Source of the DNA: Bufo bufo
Lineage: Eukaryota; Chordata; Amphibia; Anura; Bufonidae
DNA: 64,000 nt
Assembly (NCBI RefSeq): GCF_905171765.1
Contig: NC_053390.1
Span: forward strand, 581,028,471 to 581,092,470
Direction: 5' to 3'
Shown here in pieces: positions 10,764 to 22,145 of the stretch (within the stretch, counting starts at the first letter, position 1; the number at the start of each line of letters is the position of its first letter). Both the position numbers and the translations under genes were made by a program. The notes under the pieces were generated by a model, which saw only the letters and a program-made list of their open reading frames with translations, ran no database searches and was not told where the DNA came from.

Positions 10764-10935
10764 AGTGCTTAGAAAAAGTTTTTATTTTTCATGTTTCATC
10801 CACAAACTTAAATTTATTTTATCGGGATTTTATACAATAGTACTAAATACTATAGTACTATTTTATACAATAGTACTAACTTTATACACAAAGTACTAAA
10901 TATGTGTGAAGTAAAAGGAAAATGATACAGCCTCT
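10764..10935. mobile_element. Possible Tc1 terminal fragment
   Basis: CAGTGCTTAGAAAAAG following TA, then an AT-rich tract with CATGTTTCATCCACAAAC and ATACACAAAGTACTAAAT, the word pattern of a Tc1 end. No opposite end or transposase is visible nearby, so it is called a fragment. Motif-level judgement only. Confidence 0.4.
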
Positions 10936-11166
10936 AAATGACCAAAGCTGGTAGAGACATACCCCAAAAGACTTGCAGCTGTAATTGCAGCGAAAAGTGG
11001 TCCTACAACGTATTGACTTTTTTGGGGGTGGGGGGGGGGCTACTTGCATGTTTTGTCAAAAAGTTGCCTTTCTGGTGGCTTATATTTAACTTTATTGGTT
11101 CTCACAGTTCCTAAGCCAAAACACTTTATATCGCAATGTATACTTGTTACATTTGTCGCATAACAA

Positions 11167-11377
11167 GGCTGAGTTCACATCAGCGTTCAGCCTTTCTGTT
11201 CTCCTGCTCCGCTACCAAAATCTTTCTCTGAAAAGAAACCTAATGGTTCCTATTATAGTCTATGGGGTCTGTAGGCTCCGTTGGGGTAAGTTATGTGCTG
11301 AATCCGTCCTTTCCGTTCTCCTGCACCTATAACGGAGCAGGAGAACGGAAAGGCTGAACGCTGATGTGAACTCAGCC
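11167..11377. mobile_element. PIF/Harbinger-type fold-back MITE
   Basis: GGCTGAGTTCACATCAGCG at the left is mirrored by CGCTGATGTGAACTCAGCC at the right. TAA follows the right end and CAA precedes the left, a likely TAA duplication with one change. Inner arms also pair (TTCTCCTGCTCCG with CGGAGCAGGAGAA). Confidence 0.7.
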
Positions 11378-11847
11378 TAAGTCACGCAATAAAAAGGGTG
11401 CAACTAGATTGCGACATGTGTAGCAACAATGTTGTGTATCATTTTTTATACTGATTGTCAATGGTGTCGCACTGCGACATACGACTTCCTGTGGTTTACT
11501 GCGTATGCGACGTAGCAGTTGCACATAAATCCAACTTGGATGGATTTTTGTGTGACTTTTGCGTCTCAGTCGCAGCATGTCACAGTGTGACACCATTGAC
11601 TATCATTACAAAAATTTTGCACCACATTGCTGTGACAAATGGTAAAACATGTTAACTAATGGTAAAAACACAAGGCCAAAAAGCATTTAAAATGGCAGAG
11701 TTGTGTATTTTTTTTAAGCCCTTAGCAGAGCATAAGGATAACGTGAACACCTTCCTCATCCTTGAGGTATACCTCACAATGTGCACACACCAGAGACTGA
11801 GTGCATGGGGTTTAGGGAGCAATAGCTAAACTTATGAAACATTTAGC
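11378..11847. other. Non-coding stretch, weak fold-back character
   Basis: Segments such as GTCGCACTGCGACAT and GTCGCAGCATGTCACAG hint at an eroded fold-back element, with CACAATGTTGTGT and CACATTGCTGTGAC. No clear ends and no gene. Confidence 0.35.
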
Positions 11848-11850
11848 TAA

Positions 11851-12395
11851 GGCTACTTTCACACTTGCAACAGAGAGATCCGGCAAGCAGTTCTGTCAGA
11901 ACTGCCTGCTGGATCCGGCAAAACGTATGCCAACTGATGGCATTTGTAAGACTGATCAGGATCATGATCAGTCTTAAAAATGCCTGATCAGTCAAAAAAA
12001 TGCATTGAAATGCCGGATCCATCTTTCCGGTGTCATCCCGCAAAACGGATCCGGCATTTACTTTTTTCATGCGCAGACCGGAAGGACGGATCCGGCATTC
12101 CGGTATTTTGAATGCCGGATCCGGGACTAATACATTCCTATCGGAAAAAATGCCGTATCCAGCATTCAGGCAAGTCTTCAGTTTTTTTCGCCGGAGATAA
12201 AACCGTAGCATCCTACGGTTTTCTCTTTTGCCTGATCAGTCAAAATGACTGAACTGAAGACATCCTGATGCATCCTGAATGGATTACTCTCCATTCAGAA
12301 TGCATGGGGATAAAACTGATCAGTTATTTTCCGGTATAGAGCCCCTGTGACGGAACTCTATGCCGGAAAAGAAAAACGCTAGTGTGAAAGTACCC
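11851..12395. mobile_element. PIF/Harbinger-type fold-back MITE
   Basis: Left end GGCTACTTTCACAC, right end GTGTGAAAGTACCC, with TAA at 11848-11850 and 12396-12398. The interior is rich in ATCCGGCA and TGCCGGAT blocks and pairs along much of its length. Confidence 0.75.
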
Positions 12396-12398
12396 TAA

Positions 12399-13264
12399 AA
12401 GGCAAATTTGGCAAATATGAGAATTATAACCTTATATAATAGGTTAAATTAGAAATAGGAAAACCAAACAATAATGTAATATATCTGAACATGGTATGGT
12501 TTACTGGTCATTTATTTACTGGAGCTTAATAAGCAATTCTATTTCTGAATATGTTGTATTATGTTACTATTTTTTTTGAAATTAACCTTGTTTGAAATTT
12601 ATTAGTAGCAAGTAGCAATCAATGGGGGAAAAAAATACAATTGCCCAAGGGCCTCCACCAGCCTGTTACCTCAATTTGTTCCAGCCCTTCCTAGCATCAT
12701 GTTATAAAAATCACTGTGCACTCTCTAATTTTGGATTTTTCTGAACATGCGTGAGAATCTGATGGTCGTTAGGCCAAAAATGTCCACCCTTTGTTCAGAT
12801 TGTCCTGAACATCAATAGATAAAAAGAACTGTGATTGGAGAGTGCATATTGATTTTACTACATGTGAATCTGAATTGTCCATGTTCTGAATTGTCTGTGT
12901 TGTTCTTTTTCTGTAAGACTTGGATCTTGAAAAAGATTTAAAATGCACATCCACTGATATAAAAGTTTTTGTATGTGGCAGGAGATGTGATTATGCAACT
13001 TTTATCAATATTAATGACCAGGATCAAAGCTACACTCTTGTACCTGCTAGCTGGAAGACACCCAGTGGTTGGACATGAATGTTAATGGCCATAGCTAGAG
13101 ATAAATAGCTGCAACATAAATCTAACAATGCATATCTCCTGGTTTATAAAAAAAAATCCAGAATTACCATTCTTATTTCTCTCAATATGAGACACGAGAG
13201 AATGGTGGGCTATCCTCATATATATCAGGATCTGCCAACAATTATCTAACATGTTTGGTGAATA
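12399..13264. other. Non-coding stretch, no gene recognised
   Basis: AT-rich, short open frames only, no motif recognised. Confidence 0.4.
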
Positions 13265-13318
13265 TAACTTACTAGCTGAAGGACCCGGCTTTGCATGGGT
13301 ATATTTCATCTATTTCAT

Positions 13319-13727
13319 TTAAAGGGGTTCTGCAGTTATTTTAAAATGATGATCTATCCTCTGGGTAGATCATCAGCATCTGATCGGCGGGGCTCCGACA
13401 CCCGGGACCCCCCACTGATCAGCAGTTTGAGAAGGCAGCGGCGCTGGCAGTAGCACCGTGGCCTTTTCGCTGTTTACCACAGGCCCAGTGACGTCACGGC
13501 TGGTATCAATGTCCTGAGTGGGGCTAAGCCCAATTAAGTGAACAGAGCTTAGCCCCGCCCAGGCCACTGATACTAGTCGTGACGTCACTGGGCCTGTGGT
13601 AAACAGCGAGCGCTGCTGCCTTCTCAAACAGCTGATTTGGCGGGGTGTTGAACCTATGCCGATCAGATGCTGATGATCTATCCAGAGGATAGATCATCAG
13701 TTTAAAATAACTGTCGAACTCCTTTAA
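13319..13727. mobile_element. TTAA-flanked fold-back MITE (T2/Kolobok-like)
   Basis: TTAA at 13319-13322 and 13724-13727. The left end TTAAAGGGG fits the TTAAAGGRR ends described for the Xenopus T2 group, and the right end is CTCCTTTAA. Arms pair over at least 60 bp (GATGATCTATCC with GGATAGATCATC), and again in the GC-rich centre (GTTTACCACAGGCCCAGTGACG). No coding capacity. Confidence 0.7.
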
Positions 13728-13749
13728 TGTTTCTGTGTGTCGTTAAAAG

Positions 13750-14970
13750 ATATCGACAGTATCCACTATAACAGTGACATCTACAGTACCCTGCCCCTTA
13801 ACAGTGACCTCCACCTGCCCTCCACCCCTTAACATTGACCCCCCCACAGTGTCCCATCTCCTTAAAATGGGACCTCCACAGCAGCCCACCCCCTTAACTT
13901 TGACCTTCACAGCAGTTTGCCCTTTTAACAGTGACTTCCACAGCACCCCACCCCCTTGTGAGTGACCTCCACAGGGGCCCGCCCCCTTAACAGTGACCTT
14001 TACAACACCCGCCCCTTAACATTGACCATAGGTTACAGTTATCTTAACTGACCTCCACCATTCCTGGACCCTTTAACATAGACTTCCACAGCAACTGTGC
14101 CTTTTACAGTGACTGCCACAGTATCCCTCTCCCTTAATAGTGACCTCCACTGTACCCTGCTCCCTTAACAGTGACCTCACAGTAACCCGATACCTTAACA
14201 GTGACCTCACAGTACCTCGCTAACCCTTAATAGTGGCCTCCACAGTCCCCTCCTCCTTTTACAGTGACCTCTACAGCACCCGACCCCTTAACACTAACCT
14301 CCATAATAGACCGTCCCCTTAACTGTGACCTCCACAGTTTCCTGCCCCCTTAACAGAGACCTCCACAGCGCCTGTCCCTTTAACAGTGACCTCCACAGCA
14401 TCCCACCCCCTTAACAGTGACCTCCACAGCAGCCCACCCCTTTAACAGTGATTTCCACAACACCCCATCCCCTTAATAGTGGCCTCTACTGCAATCTGCC
14501 CCTTAACACTGACCTCCATAGCGGACCGTTCCCTTAACTGTGACCTCCACAGCAGCTTTCCCCTAGGGTGGCCAGAGGTCCGGTTTTAGGCCGGACAGTC
14601 CTGCTTTGAGACTCCCTGTCTTCCGTCCGGCGCAGGGCCTGTACGGACACTGATGTCCTTTTGAACAGCTCACTGTCAGACAGTAGCACTGTGCTATCTG
14701 AGTATGAGCTGAAAGGGAGGAAGTCCCTCCCTCCTACTACTGCAGCTGACAGATGTTGATGTTTACCTTCATTTTTTTCAATCCCCATCAGCTGCGGAGT
14801 GGGGGCGTGGCCTAACTGAATCAAGGACGTGGCCTAGCGGGACCTGGGGTGGGGTTTTTTGAGGGTCTTTTGAGGGTGGCCTGAATGGCCACCATACCTG
14901 TCCCCTGAACTGTGACCTCCACATCACTCCGCTCCCTTAACAGTGTCATCCACAGCACCCTGCCCCTTTA
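13750..14970. repeat. Degenerate ~30-bp minisatellite
   Basis: Repeated CCCTTAACAGTGACCTCCACAG units with variable C-rich spacers, interrupted at about 14565-14893 by unrelated sequence. Proline/threonine-rich open frames here come from the repeat. Confidence 0.85.
14565..14893. mobile_element. Inserted segment with GGTGGCC ends
   Basis: It interrupts the minisatellite. Left GGTGGCCAGAGGTCC and right GAATGGCCACC are short inverted ends; the array resumes straight after. No target duplication could be fixed and no coding motif was seen. Confidence 0.45.
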
Positions 14971-15275
14971 AAGCTGACCTACAGCAGTGAAGAAAAACGG
15001 CTCGATTGTTAAGGAAACCTGGTGTAAAACTGTGTGTATGTGGAGACTAAGGGCCTGCGAGCTTCTATTGGTTAAAAAGGGTCATGTGACCAGGTTTCTA
15101 TTGGCTAATGCATTTTATCTCAAGAATGGTACGTCCTGGAGAGCTGAGACCTGGTCTAAAACCTTCCCGGACACCTAATATACCTGTTTGCCAAATTTCG
15201 TGATTGTAACTGCGACGGTGCAGAATTCTTTAGCAGACAAACACACATACAAACACTCAGCTTTATATATTAGAT

Positions 15276-16170
15276 CAACAAATCATATAACACTATAACA
15301 CTAATTCCCATCCATTTTATTTGACATCACAATTAACCCAGTTAATAGATATGGATAATAGAGCGGATATATATATATGTTTTATCAGATGGAAATGGAT
15401 AGGAGTCATATAATACATAGTGCACTAGGAACACAAGACTTCAGTAGAAAAGAATTGAAAATTGGTATCAATTGAAAAATGTTGCAAAAGTACTATGAGA
15501 AATATTTTGGGAAGACTACTTTTTCTTTACTCCAATTCGGCGTAATGGTAACTATACTACAGATGCAGTACAGTGCGTAAAATTTGGGAAAAATAAAGAT
15601 ATTTTTGGGTGACACAATGTTTTACCAATAATAAGTTTAATCCATTTTAATATATTAAACAGAAATATGGGGTAGAAGATAAATTTCCTTTTTTATATGT
15701 ACAAGTACAGCATGCCTTTAAAGCACAAGAAAATAAGGGGAAGTTAATATTAGTAAGCCATCAAATATATGATGTTATTTTGCTGTAAAATTAGAAGCAA
15801 ATGCTCTTTTGAAATTATATCCCTGCATATATAATTATAAGAAGCTTAACTGTGTAGTGAAAAATCTTAACAAATGGAGAGGAATGTTAGATACGGTTAA
15901 ACAAGAGTGAATCAATGCCTTGCTGTAATGATAGCTGTAACCTTTCAAAATAATAATAATAACCTCACAAAATAATACTATGTTACGTTATTTTTTGCTA
16001 CATATGTGCACTAAATGCTTAATGTGTTGAGTAAAATGACTTTTTGAATAGATTATTTCTGTCCTAGCCGTAAAAATGTTAATGCAAATCTTATACATAT
16101 GCTGTGGCGCTGCCCAAAGCTTCAAATTTACTTGGTGAAAATGATAGGAGAAACAAATGTTTTGTTTGAT
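15276..16170. other. AT-rich non-coding stretch
   Basis: No gene, element end or repeat structure recognised. Confidence 0.4.
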
Positions 16171-17351
16171 ATTATAATTAGTGATGAGCGAATCAAAGTC
16201 AAATGAATTGACTTTGGTGCGAATTTCAGGAAAAGTTTGATTCGCCACGAATCCAAATTTCCTTGTGCATCATGGTAACAAATCCTTTTTTTTCCTAAAA
16301 TGGTGGCTACAAGTGTCACATAGTGAAAGTAAGAAGCCCGGGAACACGATACGACCCATAATGCTGTGCAGTCAGCCAATGAGCAGATGGCCATACCCTG
16401 TGATGTCACAGGTCTATAAATGCCTCATCACGCGCAGTCGCCCCCATTTCACTCTGAACTAAGCATACGGAAAGACGTGTCAAGCATTATGGACAGTGTT
16501 TTGGAAAGCTTTCAATTGTAGAAAATTGGATAGAGACAGTGCAGGGACAGTGTAGGTAGATCATAGGGAGAGTATTCAAATGCAGTGTTTGACCATCAAC
16601 AGCTTTTCCTGACATGTTATAGCATGGCAGACCGCAGCCCTATCCCATACTGCATATTTAGGCTAGTGATGTTTATTTACTTTTTATTATTCTGTATGTG
16701 ATTTGTCAGTTTTTATTTTTATTTTTTAATCACACTCAGTAAATATATTTATTCACATAGCCTGCATACAATTAACACGACCAAGATAAAGGTTTGATCA
16801 AACCGATGCTATTATAGTGGGCTAAACCCTTAAATCCAATGACTATTCACAATAATGGGTAGCTTATTAATACTTAACGTTTAATTATATCAAAAGTTAA
16901 AATGATAGGCCCTTAGTATGTAGATTAAAAAATCTGAACTGAGTGCAATTAGAATACTACATACAACTCTCCGCTGGCAAATGCCAATCCAGAGAGAGGA
17001 AAGTGGACCAAAAAAAGAGGAAGGGATAGATATAATGATAGGTTGAGAAGAAAGGATGCGTAGTAAGAGGGACACACTGCTGGGTCACAGGCCCTAGAGG
17101 TCCCTTATCCTGACTCCTCAACACACTTATAATCTATCACTAACCCTAGATAGCCCTACCTAGACGTGGACTGCCCAGCTTTAGAGTGTGGTCCCTATAT
17201 CTAAGGGAAAGCAATCTAAATCAGAAAAAGGAGGGCAGTATACATAGACTGACAAACAAAATATAAGACAACCTATAATCAACACGGTAAATAATTAATA
17301 TAGGTCTAGTGCTCAGGGATCGATAGTGGGTCCCAAATAGATAAGAAAAAT

Positions 17352-17394
17352 GTCCCGACACGTTTCCTTGAAGGTTGGCAAATCTTCAGGGGAC
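17352..17394 (-). ncRNA. Hammerhead-ribozyme-like motif
   Basis: On the minus strand: stem I GTCCC (17394-17390), CTGAAGA (17389-17383), stem II TTTG with CAAG enclosing an 8-nt loop, GAAAC (17366-17362), GTGTC, and the stem I partner GGGAC (17356-17352). This matches the minimal type I hammerhead known from Penelope-like terminal repeats, with stem III reduced almost to nothing. The 5-bp stem I is complete, making it the best formed copy in the window. Confidence 0.75.
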
Positions 17395-18635
17395 TACAAC
17401 CTTTAAATGTATCGGTCACTAATTTGACTCAATTGTAGTTGTCACAAATTCAGTCCAATGTATCAAGTTCTGCAGGAGGTAGCTCTCAGGTATCAAGAAA
17501 GTAGCCACACTAATAATATACAGAAATCTTGTCTTTTTACCAGAAAAGGCTCAAGGAACCCCCTGCGACCACCTGTTTCAGGGTCACAGGCTCAAAGGAT
17601 CATTCAAGTGAAAGGGTCTCGAGTCACTCTGGTTCAAATAACTCAAACTAGCCAGTGACCACCTGTTTTAGGGTCACTAGTTTAATTCCTCAATCATAAA
17701 GAATATATAAAGTGACTACCTGTTCAAAAGTCACTTATAAAACACAGTGTATCAAATAAACCACCGGTAAGGTTAAGGTCCAGATATAAAGCAATATGTA
17801 TAACCTAGATTACACTCAAAAAATGCTGAAAAAAGCTGGCTCTCAAGTGTTGAATCGGCTTTGCTGGTGTATTGTCACCCACCAGAATGTATTCAAAGGA
17901 CGTTCAACACTGTGTGCCAAGAAGCGCTATGCAGCGATGATGTTTAAACACACAGTCAGCAGAGTACTTATCTGTGTAGTCATGATGCACCGACTGTTCA
18001 CAGAGGGGTGCGGGTGTCACTCCTTGGCATTCCGCGTATGGCAGCTGCAATGAGGGTGAGTTCACGGCTCGTTTAAAAAGCCGTCCTGTTCCGCCCATTC
18101 TCCGCCCAGTGACGTCATCTAGTCAGCTGATCGGGTCACGTGACAACAACACTAGATTGTTTCCCGATCAGATGACCCGGCCGTGGTAAGAGGCGCTCGG
18201 CAAATCGTGCTGTCATAGCAACTGCACACGTGACAGCTGTCTCCACAAACTGGAGACCACAATCGCTCAGCTGTCAATCCCGCGGTCGCCATGGCCATAA
18301 CGCCGCCCCACACCGCACAGGGTTGTTAGCGTCACAAAGGGACGGATTTGTTTCAATGTGTCAGTGAAGCAAGCAGGCAAAGCAGCTCCACCTGGCACAT
18401 TAAACAATAAAATCATACCTCAGAGATCAATGAAGTCATTGATCTCCGGATAGTAATATAGAGCTTATATGGTTGGGTTTCATGATAACTGCTTAGATGT
18501 AAACTATGGGATGCTTCCACAACAAAAGCAGCAATGACAAGACCAAAAGACGAGAGGGAGAAATGAGACAGGTAGGGATTAATTAATGTACAGATTAGAA
18601 GTACACGGTGGTTAGTGGATCAATAGTGTGGTGGC

Positions 18636-19815
18636 TTAGGGATCGATATAGCTATTAAATGACAATTGTTCATTCAGTCCCAAAGGAGCCACAGTTTGCA
18701 GTTGAAAGATCCACCAAGTCTCCCTCTGTAAAATCCTCCTATCCCAGTCTCCGCCTCGTCTTGGTTTATGAACCATTTCTATTCCCATGAATTTGAGGCC
18801 AGATATATCGCCTCCATGTACAGTGTTAATATGTGTGGCTAGGGGTCTATCCCTATCATTTCTGATATCACCCAGATGTTCCCCAACCCGACGCCGCAAT
18901 TCACGGGTGGTTTTGCCCACATATTCAAGGCCACAAATGCAGTTGGCTTTATATATCACGCCCCTTGTACGGCAATTCACAAAATGTCTAATCTGGTACA
19001 CAGTACCAGTAACATTACCACAAAATGAGCGTCCCTGTGTAATATGAGGGCACGCCACACAGCCACTGCAGCGAAAACTACCAACAGGGCGTCGAAGCCA
19101 AGTATCTCTAACCTCCTGGTTCTCGCTGAAGTGGCTGTGGACCAACCGGTCCTTGAGGCTCAAGCCCCTGCGATATGTGACCTGTGCTGTCTCGGAGACG
19201 GCATGTTTTATATCAGGGTCAAGTAGGAGGACCTCCCAGTGGTTCCTAAGTATCCGTTTCACTTCATCCGAAGCGCCATCAAATGTACCTATCAGGCGTA
19301 TCGGGCCACTGGTTGTTGTTTTAGGTTTAGGGTATAATAATTCATCCCTATTGCTATTACAGGCCCTCCTATAAGCTGATCTCAGGACAACATCAGGATA
19401 CCCCCTCTCACGAAACCTGCACCGTAGATCCTCGGCTTGTTTTTTAAAATCATGCCAGGTGGAACAGTTCCTCCTAATGCGCAGGTACTGTCCCACCGGT
19501 ATCCCTCTCTTGAGGGGTTGTGGATGGTGACTCGTCCAATGTAGCAGCGCGTTCGTGGAGGTGGGTTTCCTGAATGTTTTAGTTTGTAACATGTTGTCCT
19601 TGTCCCTTGATATCTCTATATCAAGGAAGGGCAAGGTGTTGCTTTTATATTCAAAGGTGAATCTCATATTGATAGAATTAATATTAAGTTCTTTTATGAA
19701 CGCAATAAATTCACTCTCCTTGCCCTTCCAGACGACAAAAATGTCGTCTATAAATCTGGCCCACATAGCCTGCATAAGCTTATTCATTCTCAAATCTTTT
19801 GAATTCATGTTAAAG
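18636..19815 (-). pseudogene. Penelope-like RT/GIY-YIG polyprotein, N-terminally truncated
   Basis: A 390-residue open frame (from 19808) holding the end of the RT and the endonuclease. RT motif RFIDDIFVVW lies at residues 18-27, followed by the conserved LPFLDIEI and FRKPTSTNALLHW stretches (residues 59-91) and RGIPVGQYLRIRRNC. A Cys cluster CSGCVACPH (residues 247-255) precedes the GIY-YIG domain: GVIY at 283-286, YVG at 296-298, an Arg-rich helix and E310 in GEHLGDIRN. The C terminus PLGLNEQLSFNSYI is typical of the family. This frame has no internal stop, but the fingers and first palm motifs of the RT are missing, so it cannot be a working protein. Family is firm; the clade within Penelope-like elements is not assigned. 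Confidence 0.9.
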
Positions 19816-19817
19816 GC

Positions 19818-20130
19818 GTGTCCACATTGATTAATAGATAATAAATTCTTTTAGGCCCTGATTCACAAAGTGTGGTGATACACCTGTCCTATTCTGTTTG
19901 TGGCATGTCCACATTGATTAATAGATAAGCAATTCTATTAGGCCCTGATTCACTAAGTGGGGTGATACACCTGTCTCATTCTACTGTCTGTGGCATGTCC
20001 AATAATAAATTCTTTTAGCCCCTGATTCACAAAGTGTGGTGATACACCTGTCCTATTCTGTTTGTGGCATGTCCACATTGATTAATAGATAAATAATTGT
20101 ATTAGGCCCTGATTCACAAATTGGGGTGAT
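19818..20130. repeat. ~87-bp tandem repeat, about 4 copies
   Basis: Units contain GTCCACATTGATTAATAGAT, AGGCCCTGATTCACAAA and GGTGATACACCTGTC. Unit starts fall near 19821, 19908, 19998 and 20072 (one unit shortened). Lies within the hAT interior. Confidence 0.85.
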
Positions 20131-20134
20131 ACAT

Positions 20135-20650
20135 TTTGGTAGATGGATCAAACATGTCAGCTGGATTATTGCCATACGGGAGGAGTGACGTTGGTTATTG
20201 GAATGAACCACATAAATTACTCCACCAATTGGACCCAAATTCATTGTAGCTAATATGTTCTTTTAACAAAAAAATTACAAAGGTATTACCAGACATATAG
20301 CTCCACCAAATAGACCCAATTTCATCATTCCTAGCTGCCATGTTCTGTTATAGAAAATTTTATTCTGTGTCACTCTGACAGCCACAACAAATATTAAACA
20401 AATTCTATGTCACTGTGCAGTGCAACAAAACTGTAGCCCATGGGTATTCCTCCATACTATGAACGCAAGAGTATTTTGCTTTCAACATGTATTAAGGTTA
20501 AAACCAGATTGTCTGAACTTGCTGGATGGATCAAACATGGCAGCTGTATTATTGCCATATGGGAGCAGTGTCAGTTTGTTATTGGAATGAACCACAGAAA
20601 TCACTCCACCGACTCGACCCAAATTCATTGTAGCTAATATGTTCTTTTAG
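20135..20650. repeat. Diverged direct repeat, ~375-bp offset
   Basis: The stretch GATGGATCAAACATG ... GAATGAACCACA ... TTCATTGTAGCTAATATG at about 20140-20260 recurs at about 20525-20647. Confidence 0.7.
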
Positions 20651-20815
20651 TCAGTGTTTTGCATCAGTATTTGATCAGAATTTGTAAGCCAAACGCAGGA
20701 GTTGGTCCAAAACACAGATGAGATGCAAATGATTCCATTATATTTTATATCTGTTTTGGATCCACTCCTGTTTTTGGCTTACAATTACTGATCAAATACT
20801 GATGCAAAAGACTGA
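20644..20815. mobile_element. Small fold-back element
   Basis: TTTTGCATCAGTATTTGATCAG at the left is mirrored by CTGATCAAATACTGATGCAAAA at the right (bases shown in part). Inner arms TTGTAAGCCAAA and TTTGGCTTACAA also pair. Superfamily not assigned. Confidence 0.7.
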
Positions 20816-20989
20816 AAAAGGCTTTATGGAGGCTCAAAATACAGGATTGTTTTTTGTTTGTTTTGGTTTATGTTCTTCTGACTGATCAGAATAATGGAAA
20901 CATAAACAGTGCTGTTAACACAGCCTTACTGCCACTGCTGCTGCCACCTTTCCCACTCTGTCATGGGGCCACTACTTGAATCTTGGTGC

Positions 20990-21240
20990 ACTGCACGGTG
21001 AAGTCCACTGCGATAAATTAAACATGACTCTTATATTGATTTGTAATACTGACGCACAATAATTCAACAGCTAACAGAAAGGATTAGCCATGAATCTTGG
21101 TGCACTGATGTAGACTGCAATAAATTACAACTGCCTGTAATACTGACGGCACAGTACCTAGAGAATGGATCAACTATGAATGTGGGTGCACTAGAACATA
21201 ATGCACACAGCGATACCCTCTCCCTGTACTGTGCCTGTAG
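20990..21240. repeat. ~100-bp diverged tandem repeat
   Basis: ATGAATCTTGGTGCACTG, ATAAATTA and GTAATACTGACG words recur about three times. Part of the hAT interior. Confidence 0.6.
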
Positions 21241-21358
21241 TTTAAGTTCACACTGAGATTGGGCCACCAAGTAGGATACATATGATTAGGCAGAGTGGCC
21301 TGGGTATACCAGATTTATTGCGATTTATGACAAATTAATTTGGGCCGAATCAAATTTC

Positions 21359-22044
21359 TTAAAGGGCTTCTGTCACCCCACTAAACCTTTTTTTTTTTTT
21401 TTGCTTACTTATAATCCCCACACTGCGATTTATGCCAACATAATCAAATTAATCATTTTGGTCCTGTAGATTTTGTTTAAAACATGCTTTTAAAATATGC
21501 AAATTACCTTGCTACCAGCAAGTAGGGCGGCTACTTGCTGGTAGCAGCCGCATCCTCCGATCCTAAAGACGCCCCCTCCGCATTGTGATTGACAGGGCCA
21601 GGGAACGGAATCGTTCTCTGCTGGCCCTGCCTGTTAGCATTCAAAATGTGGCGCCTGCGCCGCGGCCGTACCTGTCTTCAATCGGCGCAGGCGCACTGAG
21701 AGGCGGCCGCTCGCTCGGCCGCTCCATCCTCAATGCGCCTGCGCCGATGACGTCACATCTACACCTGGCACAGGCGCATTGAGGATGGAACGCTGAGCAA
21801 GCGGCCGCCTCTCAGTGCGCCTGCGCCGATTGAAGACAGGCGCCAGATTTTGAATGCTAACAGGCAGGGCCAGCCGCCCTACTTGCTGGTAGCAAGGTAA
21901 TTTGCATATTTTAAAAGCATGTTTTAAACAAAATCTACAGGACCAAAATGATTAATTTGATTATGTAGGCATAAATCGCAGTGTGGGGATTATAAGTAAG
22001 CAAAAAAAAAAAAAAGGTTTAGTGGGGTGACAGAAGCCCTTTAA
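21359..22044. mobile_element. TTAA-flanked long inverted-repeat element
   Basis: TTAA at 21359-21362 and 22041-22044. Arms of about 180 bp are near-perfect complements (AAAGGGCTTCTGTCACCCC at left, GGGGTGACAGAAGCCCTTT at right; CTACTTGCTGGTAGCA in both). The centre holds a second inverted repeat of GC-rich blocks (AATCGGCGCAGGCGCACTGAG). No transposase. The TTAA duplication suggests a Kolobok or piggyBac-type helper. Confidence 0.8.
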
Positions 22045-22106
22045 AGAACTTCGGCAAATTGCCTGAATCAAATTTTTCCAAACTTTGCTCATCTCTAATT
22101 ATAATG

Positions 22107-22111
<5 letters not shown>

Positions 22112-22144
<33 letters not shown>
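22112..22144. repeat. (TA)n microsatellite
   Basis: Alternating TA run directly outside the hAT right duplication. Confidence 0.95.

Positions 22145-22145
<1 letters not shown>

Larger units (their letters stand above)
13265..15275. repeat. Unclassified dispersed repeat bounded by CTAGCTGAAGGACCCGGC
   Basis: The left boundary ACTAGCTGAAGGACCCGGC and the right boundary ACACTCAGCTTTATATATTAG resemble the two ends of a widespread dispersed repeat. The interior holds a TTAA-flanked MITE, a degenerate minisatellite and a further insertion. I cannot assign a superfamily. Treated as one unit by inference only. Confidence 0.4.
16740..19815 (-). mobile_element. Penelope-like element, 5'-truncated
   Basis: Minus-strand retroelement inserted inside the hAT. 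It starts in the middle of the reverse transcriptase at about 19815, consistent with 5' truncation, and carries a GIY-YIG domain. A hammerhead motif lies about 1.2 kb beyond the stop (17352-17394), so terminal-repeat sequence follows the coding part. The distal boundary near 16740 is an estimate. Confidence 0.75.
16179..22097. mobile_element. 5.9-kb hAT-type element with nested insertions
   Basis: Left end TAGTGATGAGCGAA, right end TTTGCTCATCTCTA, flanked by a perfect 8-bp duplication ATTATAAT at 16171-16178 and 22098-22105. No hAT transposase is recognisable; the interior has been taken over by a Penelope-like element, tandem repeats and two inverted-repeat elements. The left ~400 bp (words GCCCGGGAA, CCCATAATGC, GTGATGTCACAG) recurs inverted near 60840-61000. 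Confidence 0.85.
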
